Shown piece after piece: positions 50,055-58,708 of a DNA stretch of 64,000 nt (its first letter is position 1; each line of letters begins with the position of its first letter). Position numbers and translations under genes: made by a program. Origin of the DNA: Flavobacterium notoginsengisoli (GTDB taxonomy: Bacteria; Bacteroidota; Bacteroidia; Flavobacteriales; Flavobacteriaceae); the NCBI RefSeq assembly GCF_014207905.1, contig NZ_JACHLB010000005.1:403663-467662 (forward strand). The letters run 5' to 3'. Below the pieces are notes generated by a model. It ran no database searches, had not been told where the DNA came from, and was given only the letters and a program-made list of their open reading frames with translations.

Positions 50055-50477
50055 TTATGTATTTGGGTGAACGCAATTTTTCCAGTACTCAAGTACTGTA
50101 TTGATAATTGCTTTTGTTTTATGGAAGTCATTTTCTTTTTTAAAAAAGCCTTGAATACTAAGTGTAGTGTAAGCTTCTTCAATGGCATTTTCCGTTGCTG
50201 CGGTTGAGTAAAAAACAAAAGGTATGCTTTTTTTTCTAAGGACCGGGTCAGCATCTATAAGTCTCTTTAGCTCCAGTCCATTCATAATTGGCATGTTCAC
50301 ATCGCAAAAAATAATCAGCATTTTTTCATTACTGTTACATAGATATTCAAGTGCTTCTGCGCCATTAATTTTCCAGACGATTTTGTTAGTGGTACCCAGA
50401 GATACAATTACATCTTCTAAAATCTCCTTGTCATCTGCATCATCTTCTATTATTAGGATATTACCGTTTTTTATCAT
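50055..50477 (-). CDS. Single-domain response regulator
   Basis: 140 residues, a lone receiver domain: acidic pair EDDADD at the start, phospho-acceptor Asp in IIFCDVNMPIMNG, Thr/Ser in PFVFYSTAA and Lys in GFFKK. No output domain, as in Rcp1-type regulators. Paralogue of the regulator at 52757 across the histidine kinase; same strand as the kinase and downstream of it. Confidence 0.93.
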   Translation of the reverse strand: MIKNGNILIIEDDADDKEILEDVIVSLGTTNKIVWKINGAEALEYLCNSNEKMLIIFCDVNMPIMNGLELKRLIDADPVLRKKSIPFVFYSTAATENAIEEAYTTLSIQGFFKKENDFHKTKAIINTVLEYWKNCVHPNT

Positions 50478-50900
50478 TGTATTATTTTTAAGAGTATCTA
50501 AATGTATAACGTTTTTTTTAATATAGTAATAATTAGAGCATAAAGTATATTAGGTATACTGATGTAAATTTAGTACAACCTCTTTTTTATCTGTTACCGC
50601 GTTAATTTTTATGGCAAAAAAGGAATCTACTCTAAATTATGTGTTCCAAGATTTTGCCACAAGCCTATAATTTCGATAATTGAGATATTAATTTGTTTAA
50701 TTTTTTGAAAATCAAAATGATAAACCCGCCTCATACAATTAAGTACAGGGCGGGCTGTCCATAAACATAATCTTCCATTTTATGTCTACTTAAAAACTTT
50801 TGATTGTATATATTGAATTATCTGCGAAATTGAACTTCACAATTTGCAATAACACATTTGAGATAAGAATCTTTCAGTTTACCTATTTGTTTACAAGGTG
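50478..50900. other. 423-base gap between response regulator and kinase
   Basis: No gene. A GC hairpin CCCGCC/GGCGGG lies at 50725-50754 with no T run, so it is a weak terminator candidate for the kinase. The rest is AT-rich; a promoter for the regulator must lie in the part next to 50478. Confidence 0.5.
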
Positions 50901-52412
50901 CTAAAGATAAGAATCGGACTGTTTTAAAGGAAGGGTCACTGTAAATTCAGCGCCGTTGTCTTTCTCTCCCACAGCAGTAATAGAGCCATTATGCCTTTTG
51001 GCTATTTTTCTGCAAAGGGCAAGGCCAAGCCCGTTTCCTTCGAACTGGTCTTTGGAGTGCAGCCTTTCAAAGGCCGTGAATATTTTCTCTGTATCAACAA
51101 TGTCCAGTCCAATGCCATTGTCCTTGATTTTTATTTCCAGCACCTCAATGCCTTCTTGATTCTTTATAATATCCGAAGTGATGATCACACGCGGCGGCTC
51201 ATCGGCTTTTGAGAACTTAAGGGCATTGTGCACCAGGTTATAAAAAAGCTGGTGGATCAGTATCGGCGCCCCTTCTATCTGGGGAAGCTCACTTATGACC
51301 AGAATGGCTCCTTTTTCATTTATGATCAGTTCCAGATCGGTTTTGATATTTTCAATGACCAGGTCAAGGTTTATTTCCTCAACAGGCTGCGATCTTTTAT
51401 CCAGGGTCGAGTAGGCAAGGATGCCTACCACGATATTCTGCATCCTTTGTGCGGACTGGTCTACCTTTTGCAGGAATTTTTTAGCGTTCTCACTAAAATC
51501 AGCTTTGTACTCATTTTTTAAAATACTATTGAAAGTTTTAATTTTTCGAATAGGCTCTTTCAAATCATGGCTCACCACACCCGCGAAATGCAAAAGATCA
51601 TCATTGGACCTTCTGAGCTCCTCGGTATTTTGTGCGACCTGCCTTTTGAGCTCTTCTTCAAAGGCTTTCTGCTCGTGGATATCCTGGATGATCCCGATAA
51701 TGGCGGTATCATCGCCGTTCTGGTCTCTGATGACCCTGCCGCTAATTTTAATCCATCGTGCGGTCCCCTCGGGGCTTACAATCCTGCTCTGATAACTTAT
51801 TTTTCCTGTAAGGCTGGCCTCTTGGTGCGCTTCTGCGCGCGCTGTTAAATCCTCTGGATGCAGTTTTGCAAACAGCTCCTGGTCTGATATCTCCCCGTCA
51901 ATTCCTAAAATGGCATTAAAATTCCCGCAGGCTGTCACTTTTTTAGTGGCAAGGTCAATTTCATAGGTGCCCATGCCTGAGGATTCAATAGCCATTCTGA
52001 GCCTTTGCTCGGCACTCTGGGTCTGCTGTTTTGCCAGATGAAGCTCGGTTACATCCGAGCCTGTATTCATCACCGCATAGATCCCGCCTGCCTTATTAAA
52101 AAGGGGGATAAAGCTGTAATTGAAATAAAAGGTCCTAAGGGAACCGTCCACCATTAAATCGACCTGTTTGTCCTTGGCGTGGAAGGGCGTTCCGGTTTTC
52201 AGCACGGCCAGGGCCTGGCCCGCAAAAGCCTGGTTTTGAATTTCGGGAAGTACTTCAAGATATTTTTTTCCAATTACATCATCTCCTTTACCCCACGCCT
52301 GTATCATAGCGGGGTTGGCGAGTTCTATTTTTAGTTCTTCCCCTGTATAAACAGCGGTAGGCAGAGGGGTATTATCAACAATGTCTTTCAAAAGCAATAG
52401 ATTGTCATACAT
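50901..52412 (-). CDS. PAS-domain sensor histidine kinase
   Basis: 503 residues, no membrane helix, so cytosolic. Two PAS domains (about 12-130, PTAVYTGEELKIELANPAMI; about 133-250, ESSGMGTYEIDLATKKV with PAC HEQKAFEEELKRQ), HisKA with the phospho-His in VSHDLKEPIRKI (about residue 280), and HATPase with N box LVHNALKFS, KDNGIGLD and GNGLGLALCRKI. It probably phosphorylates one or both adjacent single-domain regulators (inference). Confidence 0.95.
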   Translation of the reverse strand: MYDNLLLLKDIVDNTPLPTAVYTGEELKIELANPAMIQAWGKGDDVIGKKYLEVLPEIQNQAFAGQALAVLKTGTPFHAKDKQVDLMVDGSLRTFYFNYSFIPLFNKAGGIYAVMNTGSDVTELHLAKQQTQSAEQRLRMAIESSGMGTYEIDLATKKVTACGNFNAILGIDGEISDQELFAKLHPEDLTARAEAHQEASLTGKISYQSRIVSPEGTARWIKISGRVIRDQNGDDTAIIGIIQDIHEQKAFEEELKRQVAQNTEELRRSNDDLLHFAGVVSHDLKEPIRKIKTFNSILKNEYKADFSENAKKFLQKVDQSAQRMQNIVVGILAYSTLDKRSQPVEEINLDLVIENIKTDLELIINEKGAILVISELPQIEGAPILIHQLFYNLVHNALKFSKADEPPRVIITSDIIKNQEGIEVLEIKIKDNGIGLDIVDTEKIFTAFERLHSKDQFEGNGLGLALCRKIAKRHNGSITAVGEKDNGAEFTVTLPLKQSDSYL

Positions 52413-52756
52413 CGGTGGGTGGTTTTTGTTTTTGCGAAGCTATACCTTATCTGTACTTACACTGTTATAGTATTCTTTTTCATTGTTTTAAAATTCCAAC
52501 CCATAGAAAATACCTTGTCTCTGGCAGTACAACAGGGGTGGTGGAAACGGAAAACTAGTATAATATTTTTAGACAAATAATGCCCTGCCCAAAAGGGATT
52601 GTTATTAATTTGGGTCAGTCCTGCCGCGGGAGGCGGGGGCGGCACTATTGGTATTTAATTTAAAGCCGTCCCGGGCAGATGTAAAGCAAAGTGTAAAATG
52701 GGATGCAGATTTGATTTTTTACTGCCTGGCAGCATATAAATTAGTACTTTTGCCTG
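52413..52756. other. 344-base divergent gap with GC-rich tract
   Basis: Between the kinase (-) and second response regulator (+). A notably GC-rich stretch lies at about 52620-52645. A TACTTTTG -7 box is at 52745-52752, 4 bases before the regulator start; I found no matching -33 element at the right distance. Confidence 0.55.
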
Positions 52757-53182
52757 ATGAAAATAAGCGGAGAAATAATAGTGATAGAAGATGATCAGGA
52801 TGACAGGGATTTTCTTAAGGATATTTTCGACAGTCTGGGTTATCCAAACAAAATTGTGTTTTTTGAAGATTCTTCCAAGGTACTGGACTACCTCTCAGAT
52901 GTAAGGGTAAACCCCTTTATGGTTATCTCGGATATCAATATGCCCAAACTCAATGGTTTTGAGCTTCGCGGTAAAATACTTCAGGATGAGCAGGTCAATA
53001 AAAAATGCCTGCCTTACATCTTTTTATCCACCTCGCAGAATCCCCAAAATATAGCACAGGCCTACAGTCTTTCAGTGCAGGGGTATTTTAAAAAACAGGA
53101 AAATTTTCCCCAGTACAGGGAAATGATAGACAGGATCATTCAATACTGGCTGGTGAGCCTGACCCCTTTGCCTGTTATTTGA
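52757..53182 (+). CDS. Single-domain response regulator (paralogue)
   Basis: 141 residues. Receiver domain with EDDQDDRDFLKDIFDSLGYP, phospho-acceptor Asp in MVISDINMPKLNG, PYIFLSTSQ and GYFKKQENF. Output domain absent. Likely served by the divergent kinase. The near-leaderless -7 box suggests efficient translation without a Shine-Dalgarno. Confidence 0.93.
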   Translation: MKISGEIIVIEDDQDDRDFLKDIFDSLGYPNKIVFFEDSSKVLDYLSDVRVNPFMVISDINMPKLNGFELRGKILQDEQVNKKCLPYIFLSTSQNPQNIAQAYSLSVQGYFKKQENFPQYREMIDRIIQYWLVSLTPLPVI

Positions 53183-53427
53183 GAATTACGGTGCTGTTTT
53201 GAATTGATCCCTGCTGTGATGCAAGGACAATTGACGTATTAATTTTAAAAGCTGGCAGGGAAATAGAGATAAAAAACGCTGCCGGTGGAGTTTCTTTTTG
53301 CAGGGTCAGGGTTTACAAACCAACACTTATTCCCTATATTGACATTTTTTGAAACTGTACCGTAAGTTTGCCATGGTATCATTAAAAAAAAATATTGCAA
53401 AACGTTTGGTCTTTTAACACCCTTAAC

Positions 53428-54063
53428 CTATGTCTTTTTTCTGGCTGTTAGTATGGTATGGATGTCCATTTGGGTCTTTGATATTTTATATTCTGTTTTG
53501 AATATTTGAAGTTCCTGAAATTTATTCTGCAAAAATTTTGTTTTTAAGTCCTCTAAATTATAATAATAGAAGTAAATCCTTTCCCCGCTGCTTCCAGACT
53601 GAAAACCGGACCTGTCCGGGTCCCCTTCCACAAAACTCATATAAATCAGTCCGTTTTCACTCAGCAGATCATAACAGTCGCCGATGAGTTTTCGGCTGTC
53701 CGCAGGCGATAAATACGGCAGGCAGAACCCGCAGACTATGGCGTCATATTTGGTTTTGATCTGGTCAATCTCCCTGCTGTCCATTACTTGGAAACGGGCT
53801 GTGGGATTATTCGCTTTTGCAAGCTCTATCATGTTGGGGGCAATGTCGATGCCAAAAACAGCAAAGTCGGGCCGTTTTGATAACAGGTACTTTGTAATAT
53901 TTCCAGGGCCGCAGCCAATTTCCAGAATTTTCGGGTCTGTTTTATCCATTGAACTGCATACAAAGTCATAAGTTTCATTGTACAGGTCCAGGTCCATAAA
54001 CCTGTCCTGATACAGTGAAGCGATCTTGTTCCAGGTTTCAAATGTTTCCTTGTATGGGTCCAT
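53428..54063 (-). CDS. Class I SAM-dependent methyltransferase
   Basis: 211 residues. Rossmann-type motif I KILEIGCGPGNITKYLL, then FAVFGIDIAPNMIELAKANN, FQVMDSREIDQIKTKYDAIV with Asp/Glu for SAM and LPYLSPADSRKLIG. Small-molecule methyltransferase type; substrate unknown. Single gene. Confidence 0.92.
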   Translation of the reverse strand: MDPYKETFETWNKIASLYQDRFMDLDLYNETYDFVCSSMDKTDPKILEIGCGPGNITKYLLSKRPDFAVFGIDIAPNMIELAKANNPTARFQVMDSREIDQIKTKYDAIVCGFCLPYLSPADSRKLIGDCYDLLSENGLIYMSFVEGDPDRSGFQSGSSGERIYFYYYNLEDLKTKFLQNKFQELQIFKTEYKISKTQMDIHTILTARKKT

Positions 54064-54349
54064 TATCGTGTTGTGTTAAAAAATGATATATAAAGTTTTG
54101 TAAGGGTAAATAGTTTACAGCTTATCAAACTCAGGTATTTTAGCTAAGCTAAAATACTATTAAAAATAAAAATACACCAAAGAGGTAATTTTTTTGAAGG
54201 ACAGCAAAGACATAAAAAAAAACTTAATTTTTTTGGAAGTTTTCTGGGGCGGTGATAGAGGGACTATGGCTGCAGTTTTTACCGGTGTGCCGCAGATTTC
54301 AAATTACTCGTTGTAAAGCTGCAGTTTATCCCGAGTTTTGAGCAATAGG
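54064..54349. other. 286-base gap
   Basis: Between two minus-strand genes. An AT-rich part near 54100 contains TAGCTAAGCTA (54144-54154), a short palindrome; otherwise nothing recognised. Confidence 0.4.
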
Positions 54350-54637
54350 TTAATTACGCAATACCGTATGATTTATTTTGATCAGGCCCTTTAGGGTGAT
54401 ACAGCTTTCATCTGTCGCCGGATTAAGGACAATATACCTCTGATCCTCCAGCGCGATCAGCGCATCGAGTATTTTTGCCTGGTTTTGCCTTTGGGCAGCA
54501 ATATTTTCTTTAAAGGTTCTCAGGACATTGTAAGGGGGGATTACAACTGCTGTGAGCTCTTCCAGCGTGAAGGTTTTGGGATAGCTTGCGGCAAGTTTAT
54601 TGAGTATGCTATCAGAATAATGGGATGATGTTTCCAA
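54350..54637 (-). CDS. Small hypothetical protein (95 residues)
   Basis: Helix-rich: DSILNKLAASYPKTFTLEEL, then AVVIPPYNVLRTFKENI and a C-terminal beta part (YIVLNPATDESCITLKG). The layout, with a winged end, could be a small DNA-binding fold, but I do not recognise a family. Bounded by gaps on both sides. Confidence 0.6.
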   Translation of the reverse strand: METSSHYSDSILNKLAASYPKTFTLEELTAVVIPPYNVLRTFKENIAAQRQNQAKILDALIALEDQRYIVLNPATDESCITLKGLIKINHTVLRN

Positions 54638-54798
54638 GATGTACTAGTTTAAATAATAACACAATAGCTTTGAATAAAGATACGAAGATCTGATAATTAT
54701 TTAAATGATTTTAAATGTTTTCCCTGATATCCGATTTGAAATGCGGATATAAAAAGGGCTGATTACACAATAGCACTGAGATTTTTAATTCTCCAGGG

Positions 54799-55017
54799 TT
54801 ATTCGTTTATTTTATCCTTGTGGTGCTCGTTTAGCCATTTTTCCATTCGCTGCAAGAGCTGTACTTCTTTAGGGTCGCCCTGCGGATTGGAAAGCCCAGT
54901 GATGGTCCTATGGAAATAAAACTTTTTATCCTCAAAGCGGCAGGTGAATTTTGGCACCTCGTTGTGGATCACCAGCCATTTGTCCCGGTCTGTACTTTTA
55001 ATTTCAAACTTCTTCAT
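54799..55017 (-). CDS. Small hypothetical protein (72 residues)
   Basis: Start MKKFEIKSTDRDKWLVIHNE is preferred; the longer frame to 55095 adds a Cys/Gln-rich tail with no homology look. Predicted as a small beta-rich cytosolic protein with a C-terminal basic helix (RMEKWLNEHHKDK). Function unknown. Confidence 0.6.
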   Translation of the reverse strand: MKKFEIKSTDRDKWLVIHNEVPKFTCRFEDKKFYFHRTITGLSNPQGDPKEVQLLQRMEKWLNEHHKDKINE

Positions 55018-55095
55018 TTTTCTTACTCTGCAGAGCAGCTGCAGGTACTTAAGTGTTATTGTTGTATACTGTTTTAATGCTGCATTGTAAACCAC

Positions 55096-55407
55096 AAAAT
55101 TAGAGGATTATTGCCCTTGTTTTGTTATATAATTTACAGCCGGGCTGTATTTTTTTATGGGGTATAGATCAGCGAGGTCTGCCGGCAGGATCATTGTACT
55201 TATGACGGCCAGAATGCACCCGACAGCTGTTTTGTGTCATTTGGGGATCTTGGTTCTTCTGTGGTGAAAATAATGCTTTTTCTTTTTTATTTACAAAAGC
55301 AGGCAGAGTTTAGCAGGCGCTGAATTAATCGGGTATTGGGAATTAATTGCTGCTGGAATTTAACTTTGAGTGGTCAGCATCGTTAATTGTATATAATGAT
55401 TTTTATT
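55096..55407. other. Gap before repeat copy B
   Basis: About 310 bases without a gene. GC content is mixed and no repeat relative is recognised here except the start of the element below. Confidence 0.4.
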
Positions 55408-55493
55408 GGAGCTTTTTCCCGCTATGCGCTGCAATCTTTTGTGCCGAACACCGGCACAAAAGGATTTCCACTTTTATCGGGGCTAGGGCTGCT
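55408..55493. repeat. Dispersed intergenic element, copy B
   Basis: Begins GGAGCTTTTTCCCGCTAT and contains hairpin TTTTGTGCC (55437-55445)/GGCACAAAA (55453-55461), then ATTTCCACTTTTATCGGGGC and TAGGGCTGCTG. Same order of words as copy A at 38334-38443 but shorter between CTAT and the hairpin. Confidence 0.85.
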
Positions 55494-55633
55494 GCTGAGA
55501 CAGCAGAAGCTTCAGGCAAATCCGGAGCCTTTTTGTTTTTGAATATCTGAATTTAAATTAAATAAAATAAAAAACTCAAATTCAGCGGGTTCTCATTTAA
55601 TAAAGCTACCTTTATACCCTTAAATACATTAAA

Positions 55634-55825
55634 ATGCAAGAAGGTACAGTAAAATTTTTCAATGAAGAAAAAGGGTTCGGATTCATAACTCCTAATAACG
55701 GAGGGGCCGAAGTTTTTGTTCATGCTTCAGGCCTGTCAGAGAACATCGCTCAAAACGATGCAGTAAGATACGACGTGGAAGAAGGCCGTAAAGGTCCAAA
55801 CGCAGTAAACGTAGTTATAGTATAA
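55634..55825 (+). CDS. Cold-shock-domain protein (CspA family)
   Basis: 63 residues: QEGTVKFFNEEKGFGFITPN with the RNP1 motif KGFGFI and RNP2-like VFVHASGLS. Binds single-stranded RNA/DNA and acts as RNA chaperone. A gap of 140 bases lies between the repeat copy and the start, which could hold a cold-responsive leader. Followed by a terminator. Confidence 0.96.
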   Translation: MQEGTVKFFNEEKGFGFITPNNGGAEVFVHASGLSENIAQNDAVRYDVEEGRKGPNAVNVVIV

Positions 55826-55849
55826 TATACTCTTCACAGTTAACTTTAT

Positions 55850-55879
55850 AAAGGCGCCTCTAATCAGGTGCCTTTTTTG
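55850..55879 (+). terminator. Terminator of the cold-shock gene
   Basis: AAGGCGCCT (55851-55859) with AGGTGCCTT (55866-55874), one G-T pair, 6-base loop, then T run. Confidence 0.88.
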
Positions 55880-56267
55880 TTTATAGTAGAGCTTTGAACC
55901 TAAACTCTGTAACCTTGTTTTTGCTGGATTTCTAGTTTTCAAAAATGCCATGTGCCACGATTCTTCCACAAATCTCTTATTGCTTATTGTTATAACATTT
56001 TTTGATGTAGTAATGTTTCGAACTTTAGATTTTAAGTGATTGTTGTATAGTGTTTTACGTTTTGTCTTAAAACCGATGCACCGATTCTGCACCTAAATTC
56101 AAATCAGTTTTCCATATTGATTAAAGTTTAATGCGTAAAGGATTTTTTTTGATTATATTTTGAAGAATTACTTGTTAAAAAAAAACTAAATTTACATTGT
56201 TAAAGCAGCTATCAATTATTTTAGATAGATAGTATGTCAGTTTTAATTAATAACATCTAAATTTAAA
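55880..56267. other. 388-base gap, probable left border of accessory cluster
   Basis: AT-rich, no gene with protein-like composition. It precedes the RloC-like ATPase and should carry its promoter. No direct repeat matching the other side of the cluster could be found by eye. Confidence 0.4.
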
Positions 56268-58658
56268 ATGATTCATAAAATTGAAAGATTAACATCAATT
56301 GGTAAATTCAGAAATTATTCTGCGGCTGGACAAGTCAATTTTCACAAGGTAACTTTAATATATGGAGACAATGGAAGCGGTAAGACAACTTTAACTTCAG
56401 TCTTTAGATCGGCGACTACAAATAATCCTCAAGTAATAAGAAGCCGAATTTCTACTAATCATACTGCAGCTCAGGCTGCTCAAATTGTTGAAGTAGGGAC
56501 ACCAAATGTTTTTCATACTTTTGGAACAACTGGCTGGACAATACCTTTACCAAATGTCGAAATCTTTGACATACACTTTATAAATGATAATGTATATTCT
56601 GGCTTTGAGTTTGGCGATGGTCAAAAAAAACAATTGCATCAATTTGTTGTCGGTGCATCAGGTATTGCTGTTCAACAACAGATAGAAACTAATAAAACAG
56701 CAAAAACCACTTCACGGGCAACTATAGCAACATTAGAACAGCAGATTATTACAGCGGTAGGCAATGATGTTACATCCGGAGCAATGCTTAACGAATTGGT
56801 AGCACTCCCCGCGACTAGTGCCGTAGGTATTGCACCGCTTATTGTGTCGGCAGACTTAGCGCTCACAAACGCCCGTGCTAACTCCATCATCCAAAATTTA
56901 CAAAATCTAGCTCCATTAACCCCATTTATTTCAGGGATAGATTTTAATGCCTTAAAGATTGACTTGCAAACTACTACGGAAACTATTCAAGAACAACTAT
57001 TAAATACATTATTTTCTGACCATTGCCAAGATTTGACGATTCACAAGATTACAAATCCTGAAACGTGGCTTGAGCAAGGTTTTAATTATCTAAAACTAAA
57101 AGGCGCAGTAACGGAGGGTGATTTAAATTGCCCTTTTTGTATGCAATCGATCAATTCCAGTATGGATATTATTCGTGCCTATGCAACTTTATTTAATGAA
57201 GAATTTAATGCTTTAACGACTAGAATCCAAAATCATTTAAATGACATTCAATCATTTAATCTTGTTGCTACAACGCAAGCATTAAATAATGCCCAGCTGG
57301 AAAATAATAGAGAAATTTCACTATGGACTATGCATTTACCAGAGACAGCTGTAGCGCCTAATTACAATTTTGTACCGGAAGAATCTGCCCTGCAAATTGA
57401 AATGGAAAGACTTTTAGCTATTGTACGTCATAAAGTTCAAAATCCGTCAGCTTCTGTAGATGTTGAAGCAGTTGTTGATTTTGAAAGATCAGTTGCAGGA
57501 ATAGGAGCAGGAATTATAACTTATAATCAAGAGGTCACAAATTATAATATCGAAATTACTTCTTTTAAGACAGGAATTCAGACCGTGATCCAGGCTGAAG
57601 CAGAATTAGCTCGACTTAAAAGAATAGAGCAGAGATTTAATCCTGCAACTGCAGTTCTTTGTGAGCAATTGACGGCGGAGAGGGTAGTCCTCCGAACTTT
57701 GGAAACGCAATATTCTACCTTGTCCGAACAACAGCAATCGTTAGCTTCGGCGTTTCTCACAACATACAGTACGCGAATAAACTATTATTTGAATAATATT
57801 TTTAAAACTTCATTTCTGATTGAAGATGTTGTACATGTTGCACCAAGAGGACAGGCACGCGAAAGTAAAATAGGTTATCGATTAACAATTGATGGATTAG
57901 ACATTTCATTTCAAGATGGACAACCATTTAGCGCACGGGAATGTTTGAGCGAAGGCGACAAAAGTACCATAGCATTGGCATTCTTCCTTGCAAAACTCGA
58001 TAATGACGCTAATTGTTCTGATAAAGTGCTCATATTTGACGATCCTTTATCAAGTTTAGATACAAATCGTCGTACTTATACAGTAGGTATTATTAGAGCA
58101 CTGGTAACGCAAATGAAGCAAGTTATTGTTTTGAGTCACAACGAATATTTTTTGCATGAAATAAGTAGAGATTTTGGTGCTGCACTTTTGAAAACACTGA
58201 GGGTAACGGAAAATTTTGCTACAAGAGCCTCCATTCTTGAGGTATGTGATCTGGACTCTCTAGTTAAAAACGACTATTTTAAACACTTTGAAGCATTGGA
58301 AAACTTCCGTACAAGTCCAGACCATGCGATGAAGGACATTGTAATTGGATGGATGCGGAATATTTTAGAGGCTCATTTGCGATTTAAATATTACAGCGAA
58401 CTTCGTGCGATGGGTGGAGTGCAAACCTTTGGTGCATTAATAACATTTTTGGAACGGTCAGCTGTTGTTTTCAGAGATATGAACCGAGTACAGGTCATAG
58501 CAGATTTACGTCTTTTAAATAGCGTTTCTTGGCGGCCGCACCACGGCGACCCAATGCCTGATTTTGGGTCATTGGCCATAAATCCCACTTCTATGTCTGC
58601 GGCTGAGCTTGATAATCTTATTCAAGACACTTTAAACTTGATAAATGCAAGGCTTTAA
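56268..58658 (+). CDS. RloC/PrrC-like AAA ATPase (AAA_13 type) with CxxC hook
   Basis: 796 residues. Walker A GDNGSGKT (33-40), early NDNVYSGFEFGDGQKKQLHQ typical of the AAA_13 family, coiled segments to about residue 280, CPFC hook (C288, C291), second coils, then LSEGDKST signature (560-567), Walker B with LIFDDPLSSLD (D591-D592) and LSHNEYFLHE switch. The C-terminus has R697-x3-E701 and H758-H759, the spaced Arg-Glu-His set used by PrrC and RloC to cut tRNA anticodons. Whether this one is a nuclease is inference. No restriction genes are adjacent. Confidence 0.85.
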   Translation: MIHKIERLTSIGKFRNYSAAGQVNFHKVTLIYGDNGSGKTTLTSVFRSATTNNPQVIRSRISTNHTAAQAAQIVEVGTPNVFHTFGTTGWTIPLPNVEIFDIHFINDNVYSGFEFGDGQKKQLHQFVVGASGIAVQQQIETNKTAKTTSRATIATLEQQIITAVGNDVTSGAMLNELVALPATSAVGIAPLIVSADLALTNARANSIIQNLQNLAPLTPFISGIDFNALKIDLQTTTETIQEQLLNTLFSDHCQDLTIHKITNPETWLEQGFNYLKLKGAVTEGDLNCPFCMQSINSSMDIIRAYATLFNEEFNALTTRIQNHLNDIQSFNLVATTQALNNAQLENNREISLWTMHLPETAVAPNYNFVPEESALQIEMERLLAIVRHKVQNPSASVDVEAVVDFERSVAGIGAGIITYNQEVTNYNIEITSFKTGIQTVIQAEAELARLKRIEQRFNPATAVLCEQLTAERVVLRTLETQYSTLSEQQQSLASAFLTTYSTRINYYLNNIFKTSFLIEDVVHVAPRGQARESKIGYRLTIDGLDISFQDGQPFSARECLSEGDKSTIALAFFLAKLDNDANCSDKVLIFDDPLSSLDTNRRTYTVGIIRALVTQMKQVIVLSHNEYFLHEISRDFGAALLKTLRVTENFATRASILEVCDLDSLVKNDYFKHFEALENFRTSPDHAMKDIVIGWMRNILEAHLRFKYYSELRAMGGVQTFGALITFLERSAVVFRDMNRVQVIADLRLLNSVSWRPHHGDPMPDFGSLAINPTSMSAAELDNLIQDTLNLINARL

Positions 58659-58708
58659 ATTTTTTTACACCAGCTAAGCTTTGTAAATTGTTGTTGTATC
58701 GAAATACC

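Noticed and set aside
49961..50254. 97-codon minus-strand frame overlapping the response regulator
   Set aside because: It overlaps the receiver domain in another frame, and its translation is low-complexity Lys/Gln.
52457..52645. 62-codon minus-strand frame starting MPPPPPAAG
   Set aside because: It is a by-product of the GC-rich tract between divergent kinase and regulator; no start signal and no family look.
53829..54041. 70-codon minus-strand frame within the methyltransferase gene
   Set aside because: It is a frame-shadow of the SAM-binding region; the real frame has all methyltransferase motifs.
55736..56092. 118-codon minus-strand frame across the cold-shock gene end
   Set aside because: It overlaps the cold-shock coding region and its terminator in antisense; composition is not protein-like.
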